Assembly: GCA_023627715.1 (NCBI GenBank)
Contig: JAMAHW010000001.1
Coordinates: forward strand, 124,001 to 188,000
From: Periconia sp. R9002
Lineage: Eukaryota > Ascomycota > Dothideomycetes > Pleosporales > Periconiaceae
Reading direction: 5' to 3'
Length of the DNA stretch: 64,000 nucleotides
Numbering within the stretch: the first letter of the stretch is position 1; every line of letters begins with the position of its first letter. Under the pieces are notes generated by a model. The model saw nothing but the letters and a program-made list of their open reading frames with translations, had not been told where the DNA came from and did no database searches. Positions 45,152 through 56,035 of the stretch are shown here, in pieces. Made by a program: the position numbers and the translations under genes.

Positions 45152-47303
45152 CGTAGCAAGCTGGATCAGAGCAGATTGTAGTAGGTGGTGGTGGTTGGAA
45201 GAAGAAGGTCAAAAGGTGATGGGCGGGGTTTATATAGACAGTGTTCGAATAGGTGAAAGGTGAAAATCCTCTCTCACCTTTACCTGCGTTTGTACCTTCA
45301 CTCGCGTTTGCAAGGCCTCAATTACTGCCAGTCACACAAGTTTGGAAGGTAACGGTGAGTGAAAGGTGAGCGCCGGCTCTCTTACAATAAGTTGTTTTGA
45401 CAGTGTTGCGCCGTTTGTTTTTGCACGCGCTCGTGCTCGAGCTCTCCGTTTGACAGCTCCACCCCCTCAGCCAGATCTACCTACCTCTAATAGAGTCAGA
45501 AAGACTCTCTCACCACATTGTCTACTTAGTGAATGTGGAATAAATACAGATAATGCAGGCGCCTGGCAGTGTTGGGACATAATTGATAGTCACACTAAGA
45601 TACAACATGTAAAAGATCGTTATAGCAGCGCAGAGACAAATGGCACAGGCAGCCACTTTGCGAACCTTACGATCTTTCCTCTGTAGTAAATTCAAGATAG
45701 GCCTTAGTGATAACGTTGTCCCTCTCACTGTTTGGCACCTACCCTGTTGGCTTGGCGTAGTTGCCTCTTTCATCACTACCACCACCACCACCACCCACCT
45801 CGCGTATTTGGATATACCAATTTCATACACTATATATATTTCTTTAATCAGAAGTTCTAATATCAAAGAAGCAAACAGCTAAAGCGTGATGGCCAGGTGC
45901 TAGTAGTCGGGGGCTGCCTTAGTAGGTACCTGGGTTCCCCATCATGTGGCCGCTGTTCGACCCTCACTCAGGTCGATCAACTTCTTTTTGGAGTTTTTTT
46001 ATCTTATTATATATATTTTTTTTGTTAGCAGGTCATTGGCGGCCTGTAATGAACGAGTTACCCTCCTCCAGCCGCACCTCCTCTTCCTCCCCCTGCAAGT
46101 TAAACAGCCTCATACTCGTGAGAAAATAGCTTCTCTCTTTACGTGTTGAGACAACTATGAAGGACCATTGCTGAAATTAAATAGAGGTCTAGGCAATGTA
46201 TACTTATAGTCTGTTGGCATGGTAACAAACCAGTTTTTGCATGTACGCGAACAACAACACCTCAACCATCAGTATCTTACTACAATGAGAGGAGTCTGTA
46301 TAAGCGAAATAAAAGGTATATCTTGCATACTATCCTATCATAGCCGTGATTGTTATATTGGACAATTACCTGCTTGCGTGAGATAAAAATGGTGTACCGT
46401 TACGGGAAACGATCTAGTTACGCAGTAGGATACATAAATCTGGATGAATTCTTGGTAGTGTTTATGCGGTGGTTTGATCTACGTACACGGCGGCGTTGAG
46501 TGGTACGTAGTAAGAATATAGCATGGCAGGGCGATTACTCGACGTTTATGATGTTCACTCTTTTTTGGGATTGAAGTCGGGTCGACGTTCAAGAACCCAC
46601 ATCACTATATCCTAACCCCGAAAAATATCACATTTTCTCTTCCTTCTATGATCAGTATCTAGCATACCCATACACGCCCACGCACCCTTCCCCTCATTCC
46701 CATTTACGACAATACGATATACTATACTACATGCTCCATATACTAACCCACCCATCCACGCGCACGTGCACATCCTACCCTATGCAGACATCAATCTTCC
46801 CATAACCCTCTTTCAAGCGTTTACATATTACATACGTAGGTAGGTAATTCAATCATGCATATATATGCGACAATAATCTATATATACGATACATACTATC
46901 CTCTTAGTGCACTACACCACACACGCAAGCAAGCCCACTGAAAACCACGAAATGCAACTAAAGTCAACAAGTATATCTGTCATTATTATATTACCCAAAC
47001 CCCGATTCCTTCAAAACGTACAGGGGTATTGTTTCCGTTTTTTGTTTCGTTACTCTTACAGACATTACCTCGTCTTTAAGTTGTGTGGCGTTCTCACACA
47101 GCCATCCATTCGTAGATCCCAAGACACGCGGTTTCCGGGGATAGATACATACAAAATGTAAAGACAAAATCAAAAAACAGCAGAAGATTTCCTCTCGCAT
47201 AATGTAAACTGAACTCGAAAAAAAAAGAAAAGTCCAACAAAAGAAGAACACCAAAAAAGCAAAAAAAATAGAGAGAGCATTACCACCTTTCCCACCCTCA
47301 CCC
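45152..47303. other. intergenic: 2.1-kb gene-free region
   Basis: The first ~220 nt hold the TATA box and repeated GGTGA/TCACC-type words upstream of the 211-residue protein gene. The rest is AT-rich with an ACC tract near 45773-45798 and TATA/CATA-type words near 46840-46890. No gene supported. Confidence 0.6.
45229..45236 (-). promoter_or_regulatory. TATA box of the codon-biased gene
   Basis: TATATAAA on the minus strand, 78 nt before the ATG at 45151, is a full-consensus TATA box. It fits a strongly expressed gene. Confidence 0.65.
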
Positions 47304-48407
47304 TCACCCCTTCCCACCCTCCCCCTTCTCCCCCTCCATCTCCCCTTCCTCCTCCTCCTCCTCCTCCTCAACAACCACCACCCCAACCCCGACCCCAGCA
47401 CCACCCCGTCCAGGACGATGCTTATACGAATTCCGAAACTGTTCCTCATAATGCTCCTTCAGCACCCGCTGGCGCTTCTCCTTGCGATGCATCCACACGA
47501 CGAGCGCAACGAGCGAGACGAGCGCCGCGCCCGTGATGCCGCCGACGGCGCCGCCAACCAAGGTTGCTGTTTTTTGCTTTTCGGAGGCGCAGAGGGTGGG
47601 GAGGTCGGTGGTTTGGGCGATTGGGGAGGAGGTGGTGGGTGGGGAGAGGGCTGCTTCGGGGGTTGGGGTTGAGGTTGAGGTTGGGGGAGGGGGGAAAGGG
47701 GAAGAGGAGGAGGTGCTGGGTGATGATGATGGGGTTGAGGAGGTTGGTCGGAAGGCGGGGAGTAGGAGGGTGCCGAGGGAGGGTGTTGAGATACGTGGGA
47801 TGCTTGTGTTGGTGCAGCAGCTGGTATGGTCGCTGGCTTCGCGGCAGCAGTAGGAGCCGTAGTCGCATGTTTGGATGTTCCAGGCTAGGACTTTGGTGCC
47901 GTCGGGGAGGGCTGGGGAGGAGAGGATGTTAGTATGTATTCTTTATCTTCTTTTCTTTTTTGCTTTCGGTAGGAGTGTCGGTCGTGTATATATATCGTTT
48001 CCACCGACACCGCGAGCAATCACATTGCTAGGCGATGGTATACTACTACTTTGACATGTTGTTTTACTAAGAAGGGAATGGAAATACGTACAATCAGGAC
48101 AGACCTTAGGACATGCAGGATCCTTCCCCGTCGGGTCCGTACATCCCGTCTGCCATATCGTGCCTAGGAATCCGTTGTGCGTCGCCATGCACAGCCCATT
48201 GCTCAAGCATAAGTCCGGCGACTCCGAGGTCCGATTGGTCGCGCAGCAGCCGCTGTGCGTGGAGGCGTTGCGATTGCAAGGCGCGAACGAGTCATCGAGC
48301 TCGACGCCGTTGATGCCGTAGCATGTTCGGTCCTGCGCGAGGGCGCTTTGTATGTAGATGGCGAGGAGGAGGGAGATGGGAACAGTGAAAAGGGACCGCA
48401 TCGTCAT
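47304..48407 (-). CDS. Cys-rich type I membrane protein, unknown function
   Basis: Exon 1 is 48092-48407 and exon 2 is 47304-47911, with a 180-nt GT-AG intron; the product is 307 residues. A signal peptide (LFTVPISLLLAIYIQSALA) precedes a Cys-rich ectodomain (about 25-150; CYGINGVEL, CCATNRTSESPDLCLSNGLC, CCREASDHTSCC) with Asn-linked glycosylation sites. A Ser/Thr/Pro-rich stalk follows, then a membrane helix (LVGGAVGGITGAALVSLVALVVW), a basic stop-transfer segment (HRKEKRQR) and a Gly- and Glu-rich cytosolic tail. This is a widespread Pezizomycotina layout, with GLCM and CC-rich patterns, similar in plan to Wsc/Mid2-type surface sensors. I infer a cell-surface protein but cannot name its ligand. 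The poly-Glu run comes from a GAG repeat. Confidence 0.8.
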
Positions 48408-49843
48408 TAGGGTATAGACAGTAAACAGATATTGGGTTTCTAACGCAGAAGGAAGGAGTGGATGATGAGGACGGTGATATGGAAGTTGAAGAAGAACGAG
48501 CACCGTGAGTCCGCGAAGGAGGAGAAAGGATTACCTCTTCTTCATCGACATGAAAGAAGAGAGGAAAAACAGCAGAGATATGAACAACACTCAAGAAAGG
48601 AAGTCGAAGAAAGAAAAGGAAAAAAAGTAAACAACATGAGAGAGAGAGAGAGAGAGAGAAAAGTCAACGCGACCTGACTGACCCTCACACAAGCAAGCAA
48701 GCGCCGTCCCGAAGGGAGGGAAAAAGGTCAGTCCATCTATACATAGATGGTTTTGGAAGTATATCCCCTCCCCCTCCCCCCCACACCTCCCAACCAAGTG
48801 TGTGGTGGTCGTGAAATTAACATTGATGTGCGAAACAAGGTACGACCCCCGAATCCGTTCAGAAAACAAAAGCGCAAACAGGGATATCCATCGTCTTCAG
48901 CCATCGGCGTCGCCATCTGAAACACAAATCAAACCCCAACCGGGCGGATCCTCGCCAGGGCCGCGGCTACGATGGGCAATAAGGCTGGGATGGCGCATGC
49001 TGGATGTGGAAAGCAGAGGGGGTCTGTGTTTAAAGTCTTCTTCGTTGGAGGGGAAGGAGAGAGAGGTGGTATCTGGTTTGTAACATACGCGCTCCCTCGC
49101 TATGTTTGGTTTGCGAATAGGGAAAGTTAGGGAGAGTCTGAGGAAGCGCGCATCAATCGTACAGGCGCCTCGAGGATTTTCCAACGGGGACCTTGGAACG
49201 CTGGGAGAATGAATGGCACGTTTCCAAGACGTTGACCTTGTTTGCGACGGCTTGGTACTGTTTGAATGGATGGATGGTTGGTAGTGGGGACTTGGGTGAT
49301 GGCGTTTAGTGTGGAAGGGAGGGTAGGGCTGAATGATGGTGTGATTGGCCGAGCAGTTATTTCTGGCCATGTTCCAGCCACAGAGCCACACATTAAACTC
49401 TCCTCCCTTGCAACGTCCATTCAAGGATGAGATTCATGTTTGCAGCGCGCGTTGGGGGGGTTCCCCTGCAGACCTCGTAAACATGACAATGCCAGTGTTT
49501 ATTCGTCATCAATCCTGGAGCACTTTCGAATGCTCCTGGGCCTTGGCGTCACCCGGGGACGGTCACTGGATGGAATCAGGTTGCACGGATACGGAGTCGT
49601 GGTACAGTAGGATTGATTTGATATCTATCTTCGCCGATGTGTATATGCTTAGCCAGCATCAACGAAGCAAACATTCAATTTCCCCTTACCTCTGCGGCAT
49701 TACCGCGGCCCTTGTGCCCATACATACGGTAAAAGCTTCACTCTTGCATATTAATGCTCCATCCCAGGGTGGGCCCCGCTGTCTGTTGTCATTAGTCTAT
49801 CCTGCCAAATCAAAAATGCAAAAAACAGCATTGACGCGAAACG
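48408..49843. other. intergenic: 1.4-kb region between two minus-strand genes
   Basis: It contains a GA dinucleotide tract (48638-48659) and purine-rich leader sequence of the membrane protein gene. A 175-codon minus-strand open frame at 48897-49424 has no protein features and was not called. Confidence 0.55.
48638..48659 (+). repeat. GA dinucleotide tract
   Basis: About 11 GA units in the upstream region of the Cys-rich membrane protein gene. On its coding strand this is a CT tract, common in fungal promoters. Confidence 0.85.
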
Positions 49844-51088
49844 TCACACCCCGAGCTCGCGCAGAAACGCGTCGATGCGATCCAGCTCGTTGTTCAGCCC
49901 TCCATCCACCACCGTCCAATTCAAGAGGTTCTTCTTTGCTCTCTTGGCCCACATGATGGCCTTATCCTTCTGCTCCAAACCGTGATACACATATGCCATC
50001 CTCTCCAGATCCTCGGCAATCAACACCTCGAACTCCTCCTTTTCGCTAATCTCTAGAACTTCCTTTTCCCACGCGAGAACCTGCTGCGTGTCGTACGTCT
50101 CGGGCGTCAGCGAGTTCAGCTGCTCACGCAGCCACGCAAAGCGCGTCCTTCGTTGGTCGCTGCCGCTGATGGCATAAGAGTTGGCGGTGCAAAGCGGACA
50201 CGTGCATGTGAAATGCCAGCCCTTCTGATACAGGTCCTGCCGCTCTGCATGCTTGAGATCGATGCGGCCATATGAAATGCTGATTTCCTCGCCTGGCTGA
50301 ATGTCTCGCAGCGCTTTAATTTCCATGAGCAGCGTGCGAGGCATGAATTTGGCATTTGAGTTGGGTTGGCAGGCATGGTTGATGCGGGAGACGAGGGGAA
50401 AGAGGCAGAGATAGCCGTCGCCTTCTCCTTCGCTGCCGTCTGAAAAGATGCAGCCGAACGAGTTCGTCTTGAGGATGTTGTCGACGCCGGTTCCTATCTT
50501 GCTCTTATCCAGATCGAGCACAAGGGCTTTGTCTCTTGGGGGTAGTCTTTCGACTGCGCTGTTGTATAGTTTGAGACCTTCCCCGGGCTGGAGGTAGAAC
50601 GGGATCTTGGAGCTCGTGATGACTCTGGCGGCGTCGACCATGATAATCTTACCCTTCTTCAACATCTCTTTTGCGACAAGACCTTTGCCTTTCCCAGGGA
50701 TATCTTTTACTTCCAACCACTCGTCATGGGGGTAATGTGCATGTTTTCGAGCATGGACAAATGCCTTGGACGCCGCCTCTGCCGCTTCAGGCGTTGAAAT
50801 GATGCTAAGCCCACCTCCACGGAACCTCGACGTTGTGTGCACGCAATACTTCCTCCCCTCTCGTCCCTGCACACAGTCCGGGACATCTGACCATTCACCC
50901 TTTACGCCCGCTTTTCTACCCGTGGTATCCAGGCCCTCGTCACCATCCACGAGCAAGCATGCCGCCTGTTTCTGCGCCAGTAATTGCTGCGGGTGAGCCA
51001 GCCGCATGCATTGCGAAGGCGTTGATTGTGCTTGAATAGGAAATGTGAGGGCGCCAAATAATGCGGCAAGAATGCTGTTCGGTATCAT
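49844..51088 (-). CDS. SET-domain protein with N-terminal signal peptide
   Basis: A single exon encodes 414 residues. The first ~20 residues (MIPNSILAALFGALTFPIQA) are a good signal peptide. They are followed by a Cys-containing region (about 25-90) and a linker. The SET domain starts near residue 125 (EVKDIPGKGKGLVAKEMLKKGKII) and includes SRINHACQPNSNAKF, the NHxCxPN signature, and the GEEISISYG motif. A post-SET Cys cluster (CTCPLC) is present. The key residues look intact, so it should bind S-adenosylmethionine and be active. The last ~100 residues are helical. It belongs to the broad SET5/SMYD-like fungal group. Methylation in the secretory pathway or outside the cell is an inference from the signal peptide. 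Confidence 0.87.
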   Translation of the reverse strand: MIPNSILAALFGALTFPIQAQSTPSQCMRLAHPQQLLAQKQAACLLVDGDEGLDTTGRKAGVKGEWSDVPDCVQGREGRKYCVHTTSRFRGGGLSIISTPEAAEAASKAFVHARKHAHYPHDEWLEVKDIPGKGKGLVAKEMLKKGKIIMVDAARVITSSKIPFYLQPGEGLKLYNSAVERLPPRDKALVLDLDKSKIGTGVDNILKTNSFGCIFSDGSEGEGDGYLCLFPLVSRINHACQPNSNAKFMPRTLLMEIKALRDIQPGEEISISYGRIDLKHAERQDLYQKGWHFTCTCPLCTANSYAISGSDQRRTRFAWLREQLNSLTPETYDTQQVLAWEKEVLEISEKEEFEVLIAEDLERMAYVYHGLEQKDKAIMWAKRAKKNLLNWTVVDGGLNNELDRIDAFLRELGV

Positions 51089-51790
51089 GTTGGAGACTGC
51101 GTAAATTGCCAGCGCATAATGAGTTTGAACGGTTGCAGTGGATATGTCGTTGTTAAGTGTGTGGGTGCTTTACCCCGTGTTTTCCGCGACATGTCTGAAA
51201 CGTTTGACGCCCATCAGGAGTTGGAGGCATGATTATAGAATGGATTGCGGCTTAGTCACTGGAAGTTGAGTATACATATATGAGCATTTAGGACTCAATC
51301 GCTAGATGCTGCCATCTGCACAAAATATCTGTCAAGATGGAAATGAGCTTGGTAGCTAGTTAACCTACATTCTCCGGTCGTTGAGAACTCACTACTCACA
51401 CGGAGATTCGCACATTTCCCTATCCCCGTAACAGCGATCGCTGCCGGAACATCGACAGACACGTCCTAGCCACTCTACCTCTAGACTCAATGGGTCAAAG
51501 TATACAAATTGAGTGCCGGCGTGAGGTTCTTGGAAGATGATGACCGGACGGGTCGCCGGCCGAACACAAACAAACTCAGCTGATTTCCTGGTACTCGGAA
51601 CCAAACCGTTCCGACTGGCCAATAGCCACCATTCCCGTACATGTTCCCCTCTTTGGACGTCTTTCATTTTATAAACATACAGCAACATATAAAAGTTGAA
51701 TGTAATACTATCCTTTTGATATTCTGTCATCCCTGTATTTTCAATCGCTACAGTCACTCTTTTTGCTCCTTCCTTGTCCCGGACCTAAAG
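51089..51790. other. shared divergent upstream region of the SET and ERG2 genes
   Basis: 702 nt between head-to-head start codons. No gene; no TATA box was singled out. Confidence 0.6.
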
Positions 51791-52489
51791 ATGCGCTTCC
51801 TCACCATCCTCGCCGCCATCGTGGCCGCGATATCCTCAATAATGTACATGCTAGACTCGCACCTCGAGAAATTCTACGTCTTCGACCCATCGGAACTACA
51901 CAAAATCTCCCAAGAAGGAATCGCCTTGCACGGCAACGACACGCGATCTGTAGTCTCGCACATCGTCTCCTCCCTCTCAACCACACACTCCCAATACCTC
52001 AACGTCGACGAAGAATGGCTCTTCAACAACGCAGGCGGCGCCATGGGCGCCATGTGGATCATTCACGCTTCCATCACCGAGTATCTTATCGTCTTTGGCT
52101 CTGCGGTCGGCACTGAAGGTCATTCGGGGCGTCATACTGCGGATGATTACTTCACGATTTTGAGGGGCACGCAGTATACGTATCGACCGGGTCAGTACGA
52201 ACCGGATGTGTATCCGCAGGGGAGCGTGAATTTGATGAAGAGGGGCGAGGTGAGGCAGTATATGATGCGGGACACGTGCTTCGCATTGGAGTATGCGAGG
52301 GGCTGGATTCCACCGATGCTGTTTTTTGGTTTCGCTGATAGTAAGTTTTCTGTTTGTTTCTTTTCTCCGGCAAGACTGATTGTTTTGTTTTTAGCTTTCT
52401 CGAGCACGCTCGACTTCCCGACGTTATGGAGGACTGTGGTGGTTACGGGACGACAGATGCTGGGTAATCTCGCCATGTTAAAGTTGTGA
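51791..52489 (+). CDS. ERG2: C-8 sterol isomerase
   Basis: Exons 51791-52340 and 52395-52489 flank a 54-nt intron and give 214 residues. An N-terminal membrane anchor (FLTILAAIVAAISSIMYML) is followed by FYVFDPSELHKISQEGI, EWLFNNAGGAMGAMWIIHASITEYLIVFGSA, GTEGHSGRHTADDYFTILRG, and LEYARGWIPPMLFFGFADT. All are characteristic of ERG2 and of the sigma-1 receptor fold. The enzyme shifts the double bond from C-8 to C-7 in ergosterol synthesis in the ER. The intron is a multiple of three and has no stop in frame, so an unspliced message would encode 232 residues; the spliced form restores the family C-terminus. It is convergent with the D-amino-acid oxidase gene. Confidence 0.95.
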   Translation: MRFLTILAAIVAAISSIMYMLDSHLEKFYVFDPSELHKISQEGIALHGNDTRSVVSHIVSSLSTTHSQYLNVDEEWLFNNAGGAMGAMWIIHASITEYLIVFGSAVGTEGHSGRHTADDYFTILRGTQYTYRPGQYEPDVYPQGSVNLMKRGEVRQYMMRDTCFALEYARGWIPPMLFFGFADSKFSVCFFSPARLIVLFLAFSSTLDFPTLWRTVVVTGRQMLGNLAMLKL

Positions 52490-52616
52490 AATAAGTGAGT
52501 GGAAGGTTTGGATGCGTGCATCTCTGGGACCAGAAGTATTGTTGATCTGCTTCGATGTATTGTGTTTAAAATATCGTACTCCCCCATACTCGAGTGCTAG
52601 TACTCAGCAGAATAAT

Positions 52617-53924
52617 TTATAATTTTGATCTCACTTTCTCACCCTCTTTCAGAGATTTTAGCACCAGTCGTTCCACCTCCCAGGCGCTCCCGAAGCTGCT
52701 TTGATACCCGTAACCCGCGTGACCGTAATTGTGTACGACTGTATTCCCACCGATTCGCTCAGTTTCCACTCTAGGGCCGCCCTTTCTCATCGGTCTCAAG
52801 CCTACACCGTGCCTCACGATAGAAAGCTCGGTCACTTTTCCGGTCTTGGGCACGAGTGACGGGCAAAGATCAATGGATCGCTGCATGATTCGCTGTGCGA
52901 GGTTAGGGTCAGGCTGGGACTCCCAATTACCATGCTGCAAACAGCCACCTAGAATCGTTCCGCCACCAACAGCGCGTCGCATGATATATGTCGCTTCATC
53001 ACCACCGTCATCGGTTCCGCTGACTGTAACCATGACATCGGGTTCGTTTCTCACGAGTACGATCTGTCCACGGCCGGGATAGACATTCTGATCCTGTACG
53101 CCTCCGAGTGTGGATGCTTGAAGGCCAGTACAATTTATAGTGACTGAGGCATTACCTGTGGAGTGCTGGGACGGAGCTTCTGATATGTGGCTAAGGATAC
53201 CGCGTTTGATGGTCACCCCGTTTTTGACGCACTGTCCCAACAGATAGGGGAGGTAGATGGCAGTGTTTATACACACACTGGTGAAATTAGTCCCTGTGTT
53301 GCAACCCTCTGGCAGTTCAGACTTGTCGAGCACGCGGAACTGAGAGTAATCGTTAGCTTAGAGGAATCCAATCGGCTCTGCGGTAAAGGGCACAACCTAC
53401 CCCAGGTACAACATCTTTAAACCATGCATCTTCTCTAATCAGCTCTTTGAACCATTCGCCTGTGGCAGTCCCAGCGTCTTTTTTACGGCCGTAGATGAAG
53501 GTGTCCTGATAGTGAATACCTGCCTCGGGCACTTCTCTGCATATCCGGTCCAATTCTCCCCAAGTGGCCTTTTCAAATTTCTGGAGACTGGAGCCAGGTG
53601 TTCCTACGGGGAAGAAATTGGCGCCGGCCCACGGAGAGGCATATTCGATGTCATAGTCTCCAGCTAATAAACAAAAAGGTGAGAATGCAGGCTTGGTACA
53701 GGACTCTTGATATATGTGGCCTTACGCATATGCTTGGCTACAACCGTGATATTAAGATTATCATGTTTGGAGAGAACGAGGGCAGTGGTGAGTCCTACAA
53801 TGCCCGCACTAAGCGGCGAGGGGTTCCATCCTCAGCACGTTGTACAAGCTCGTATTCGAGGGACATGTGAGGAGGGACGGAGGACATGGAGATCTTACCC
53901 AACAATCACCACGTTTGTAGACAT
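52617..53924 (-). CDS. D-amino-acid oxidase, peroxisomal (PTS1)
   Basis: Exons (5' to 3') 53899-53924, 53726-53808, 53401-53663 and 52617-53339 encode 364 residues; introns are 90, 62 and 61 nt. The N-terminus NVVIVGAGIVGLTTALVLS is the FAD-binding Rossmann motif. YASPWAGANF follows intron 2 and is typical of the family. NCTGLQASTLGG and VYPGRGQIVLV are also family motifs. Near the end, HNYGHAGYGYQSSFGSAWEV matches the DAO signature, and the C-terminus SKL is a perfect peroxisomal import signal. The enzyme oxidises neutral D-amino acids with O2 to keto acids, ammonia and H2O2. D-aspartate oxidase is related, but motifs fit DAO better. Confidence 0.92.
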
Positions 53925-54953
53925 GTTCTGACGAGATAGGGGAGGGATGAGGCAACGTGATGGAGACAATCAACCCTGTGACGAGAAGCTTGCGGGAAGA
54001 TTAAGCAGGTGATGGTGCGGGCGAAGTGGTGTTGGTGGAGAGGTTACCATTCGCTGGCGGCTGATTGGCTTTCCCCCACCATGCATCACCACTACCGGAC
54101 GTGTGTTTACTATTTACTCTCTCTGACCCCTTCTCGCATGTGCACACAAGGCGCGTACACATATATGTCCTTGTGGATATATACATCACACCCGTCTTAC
54201 GTGGTTGCACTGCACAGCAGCCGTTGGAACCTATTCCACTATCCGACTTCGCACACTTGATCTTCCGACGTGTGCACCTGCAGCTATACCAGGTTCTCGG
54301 CGTGTATTCGGACGTGCTAGACTCGACAAGTAGCTAGAGGGCTCTGGGAGACAGCTGGTTTGTGACATCACTCCGAGGTTGGTGCTCCCCGGTAAGCTAC
54401 AAAATTTTCTGAGGTACCCTTCCTTCCCGCCCGTCGTCCCACTTGACTTGCCCGAGCGGGCGAGCAAAATTAATTCTGCCTAGGTACCTACTTACCCAGC
54501 TAGCATTGTGGTCGAATTTTGCACTCCTGCTGATGGTGCAGCGTCGTCCACGCAGTCAAGCAGTGTTGTTATTGTGCGTCTGGTCGCGTGTTGAAGCAGC
54601 TAGCCCCTGGCCTTCCGGTATTGTCCTCTGCCGCAGCTGACTAAGACGGGTCTTGGCCCTGCTATCCCCGTATTGAGCTCCATTTCGCGTCACCGAAATT
54701 CGATTTATTGTTGTCGAGCATTCACTTTCACCATCGCTGTGGGAGAGGAGACCTCACCCACAGCTCCCTATTGAACCACACAATACCAGCAATTCCACAA
54801 TAAGCTCCAGGTGCCGCCTGCCTCCCCCAACGGCCCTGCATCCTCACATCCATGAAATACAAACGTTGCCCTTCCCACCTGTTCTTTCCTCCTTAGACAC
54901 ACCTTACTTAGAACCATACTCTCGCCGCCTTGCTGCTCCCGCCATCCCCCAAC
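53925..54953. other. shared divergent upstream region of the DAO and OTU genes
   Basis: 1.03 kb between head-to-head start codons. Short open frames with no protein features. CCTACC-type words near 54480-54495. Confidence 0.55.
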
Positions 54954-56035
54954 ATGGCCCCCCGCAAGCCGCGAGCCAACACCCCCGAATTCCCCATTCT
55001 CGAAGCCTACGGTCTATATCCAGGAGAGATTCGTGGAGATGGTGAGTTCTATTTGTCCTGCATTTCTATTTTTGTCCCCCAAGGCGGAAGCTGACGGTGA
55101 CAGGCAACTGCCTCTTCAACGCCCTCTCGGACCAGCTTTACGGCCATCAAGAAATGCACGAGTTGCTACGCATATCTACCATTGAGCACATGAAGGAAAA
55201 TGCAGACTTTTATCGACAGTACATGGCCTGCAACAATGTCCGTCGAAATCCAAAACGCAAAACGACAGCTGCCCAGCAGCCTCGTGTCGATGCATGCTTC
55301 TACACCGAGTCGGAGCTCCAGAAGCAGTTTGAAGATCACGTTGAGAAGATGGGTCAACCAGGAGAATGGGCAGATAATATGGAAGTTTCGGCTTTTGCAT
55401 CAGCCTTGAACGTTCACGTTCGTCTGTGGCAGGCTGACTATACTTACCTCATCTCCCCTCGCTCGCAGTACGTGTCCGAAGATGCAGCTGCTGTGGATGA
55501 TCGACAGGTTCTTCACATCGCCTATCACGTAAGTCTATACTTCTTTTGACATGGACACAATTGACTAATTGCCTTGCAGAGTTGGGAACATTACTCTTCT
55601 GTCCGCAACAACGCTGGACCACATACAGGCCAGCCTACAGTCAATGTCGTACCCCAGCAGAACTCTGTGCGCTCCAAGAAGCGTCCGAGTCCAAGCGTCA
55701 GCGATGACGATGAGATTCCACGAGCTTGCAAGAGACGCTCACCACTTCCCCTCTTCGACTCCGACTCGACTCCCGAGGGCACGGAGAGCTCATCAGACGA
55801 GTCCAACGGCCCTATTTCGTCCCAATCACACCTGCACATACCAGGCCCAGACCAGGCGGCAAAACCACAAAAGCTGACCATCAAACTGCGAGGCTTACGG
55901 ACCACCGACCCCTCTGAACCGAAAGAACCCCTGACAGCCATCCCTCATCCCATCAACTCTACACCCGAAGTTGCATCTACATCACATTTACCGCCAACTC
56001 CTCTCATCATCGACTTTACTTCCAACACTGTTTGA
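54954..56035 (+). CDS. OTU-family cysteine protease (deubiquitinase)
   Basis: Exons 54954-55041, 55104-55528 and 55580-56035 encode 322 residues. The catalytic Cys lies in RGDGNCLFNALSDQLYG (residues ~27-43; the intron falls inside the codon for the Gly before Asn). The catalytic His is in LHIAYHSWEHYSSVR (~165-180), just across intron 2. Between them are a helical segment and EWADNMEVSAFASALNVHVRLW, all typical of OTU proteases such as the OTUD3/OTUD5 group. The C-terminal ~140 residues are Ser/Pro/Lys-rich and disordered. OTU enzymes remove ubiquitin from proteins. Linkage choice and substrate cannot be told from the sequence. There is no ubiquitin-binding motif that I can see. Confidence 0.9.

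Noticed and set aside
45880..45975. tRNA-like stretch with GTTCGACCC
   Set aside because: No acceptor stem or cloverleaf could be paired around it.
48897..49424. 175-codon minus-strand open frame
   Set aside because: Composition is rich in Pro, Ser and His with no domain, and no splice sites link it to another coding exon.
49345..49956. 203-codon plus-strand open frame
   Set aside because: It overlaps the end of the SET gene on the opposite strand and has no recognisable sequence.
49844..53924. A secondary-metabolite or sterol gene cluster around ERG2, DAO and the SET gene
   Set aside because: No backbone enzyme, transporter or cluster regulator is present; the three genes have unrelated house-keeping type functions.
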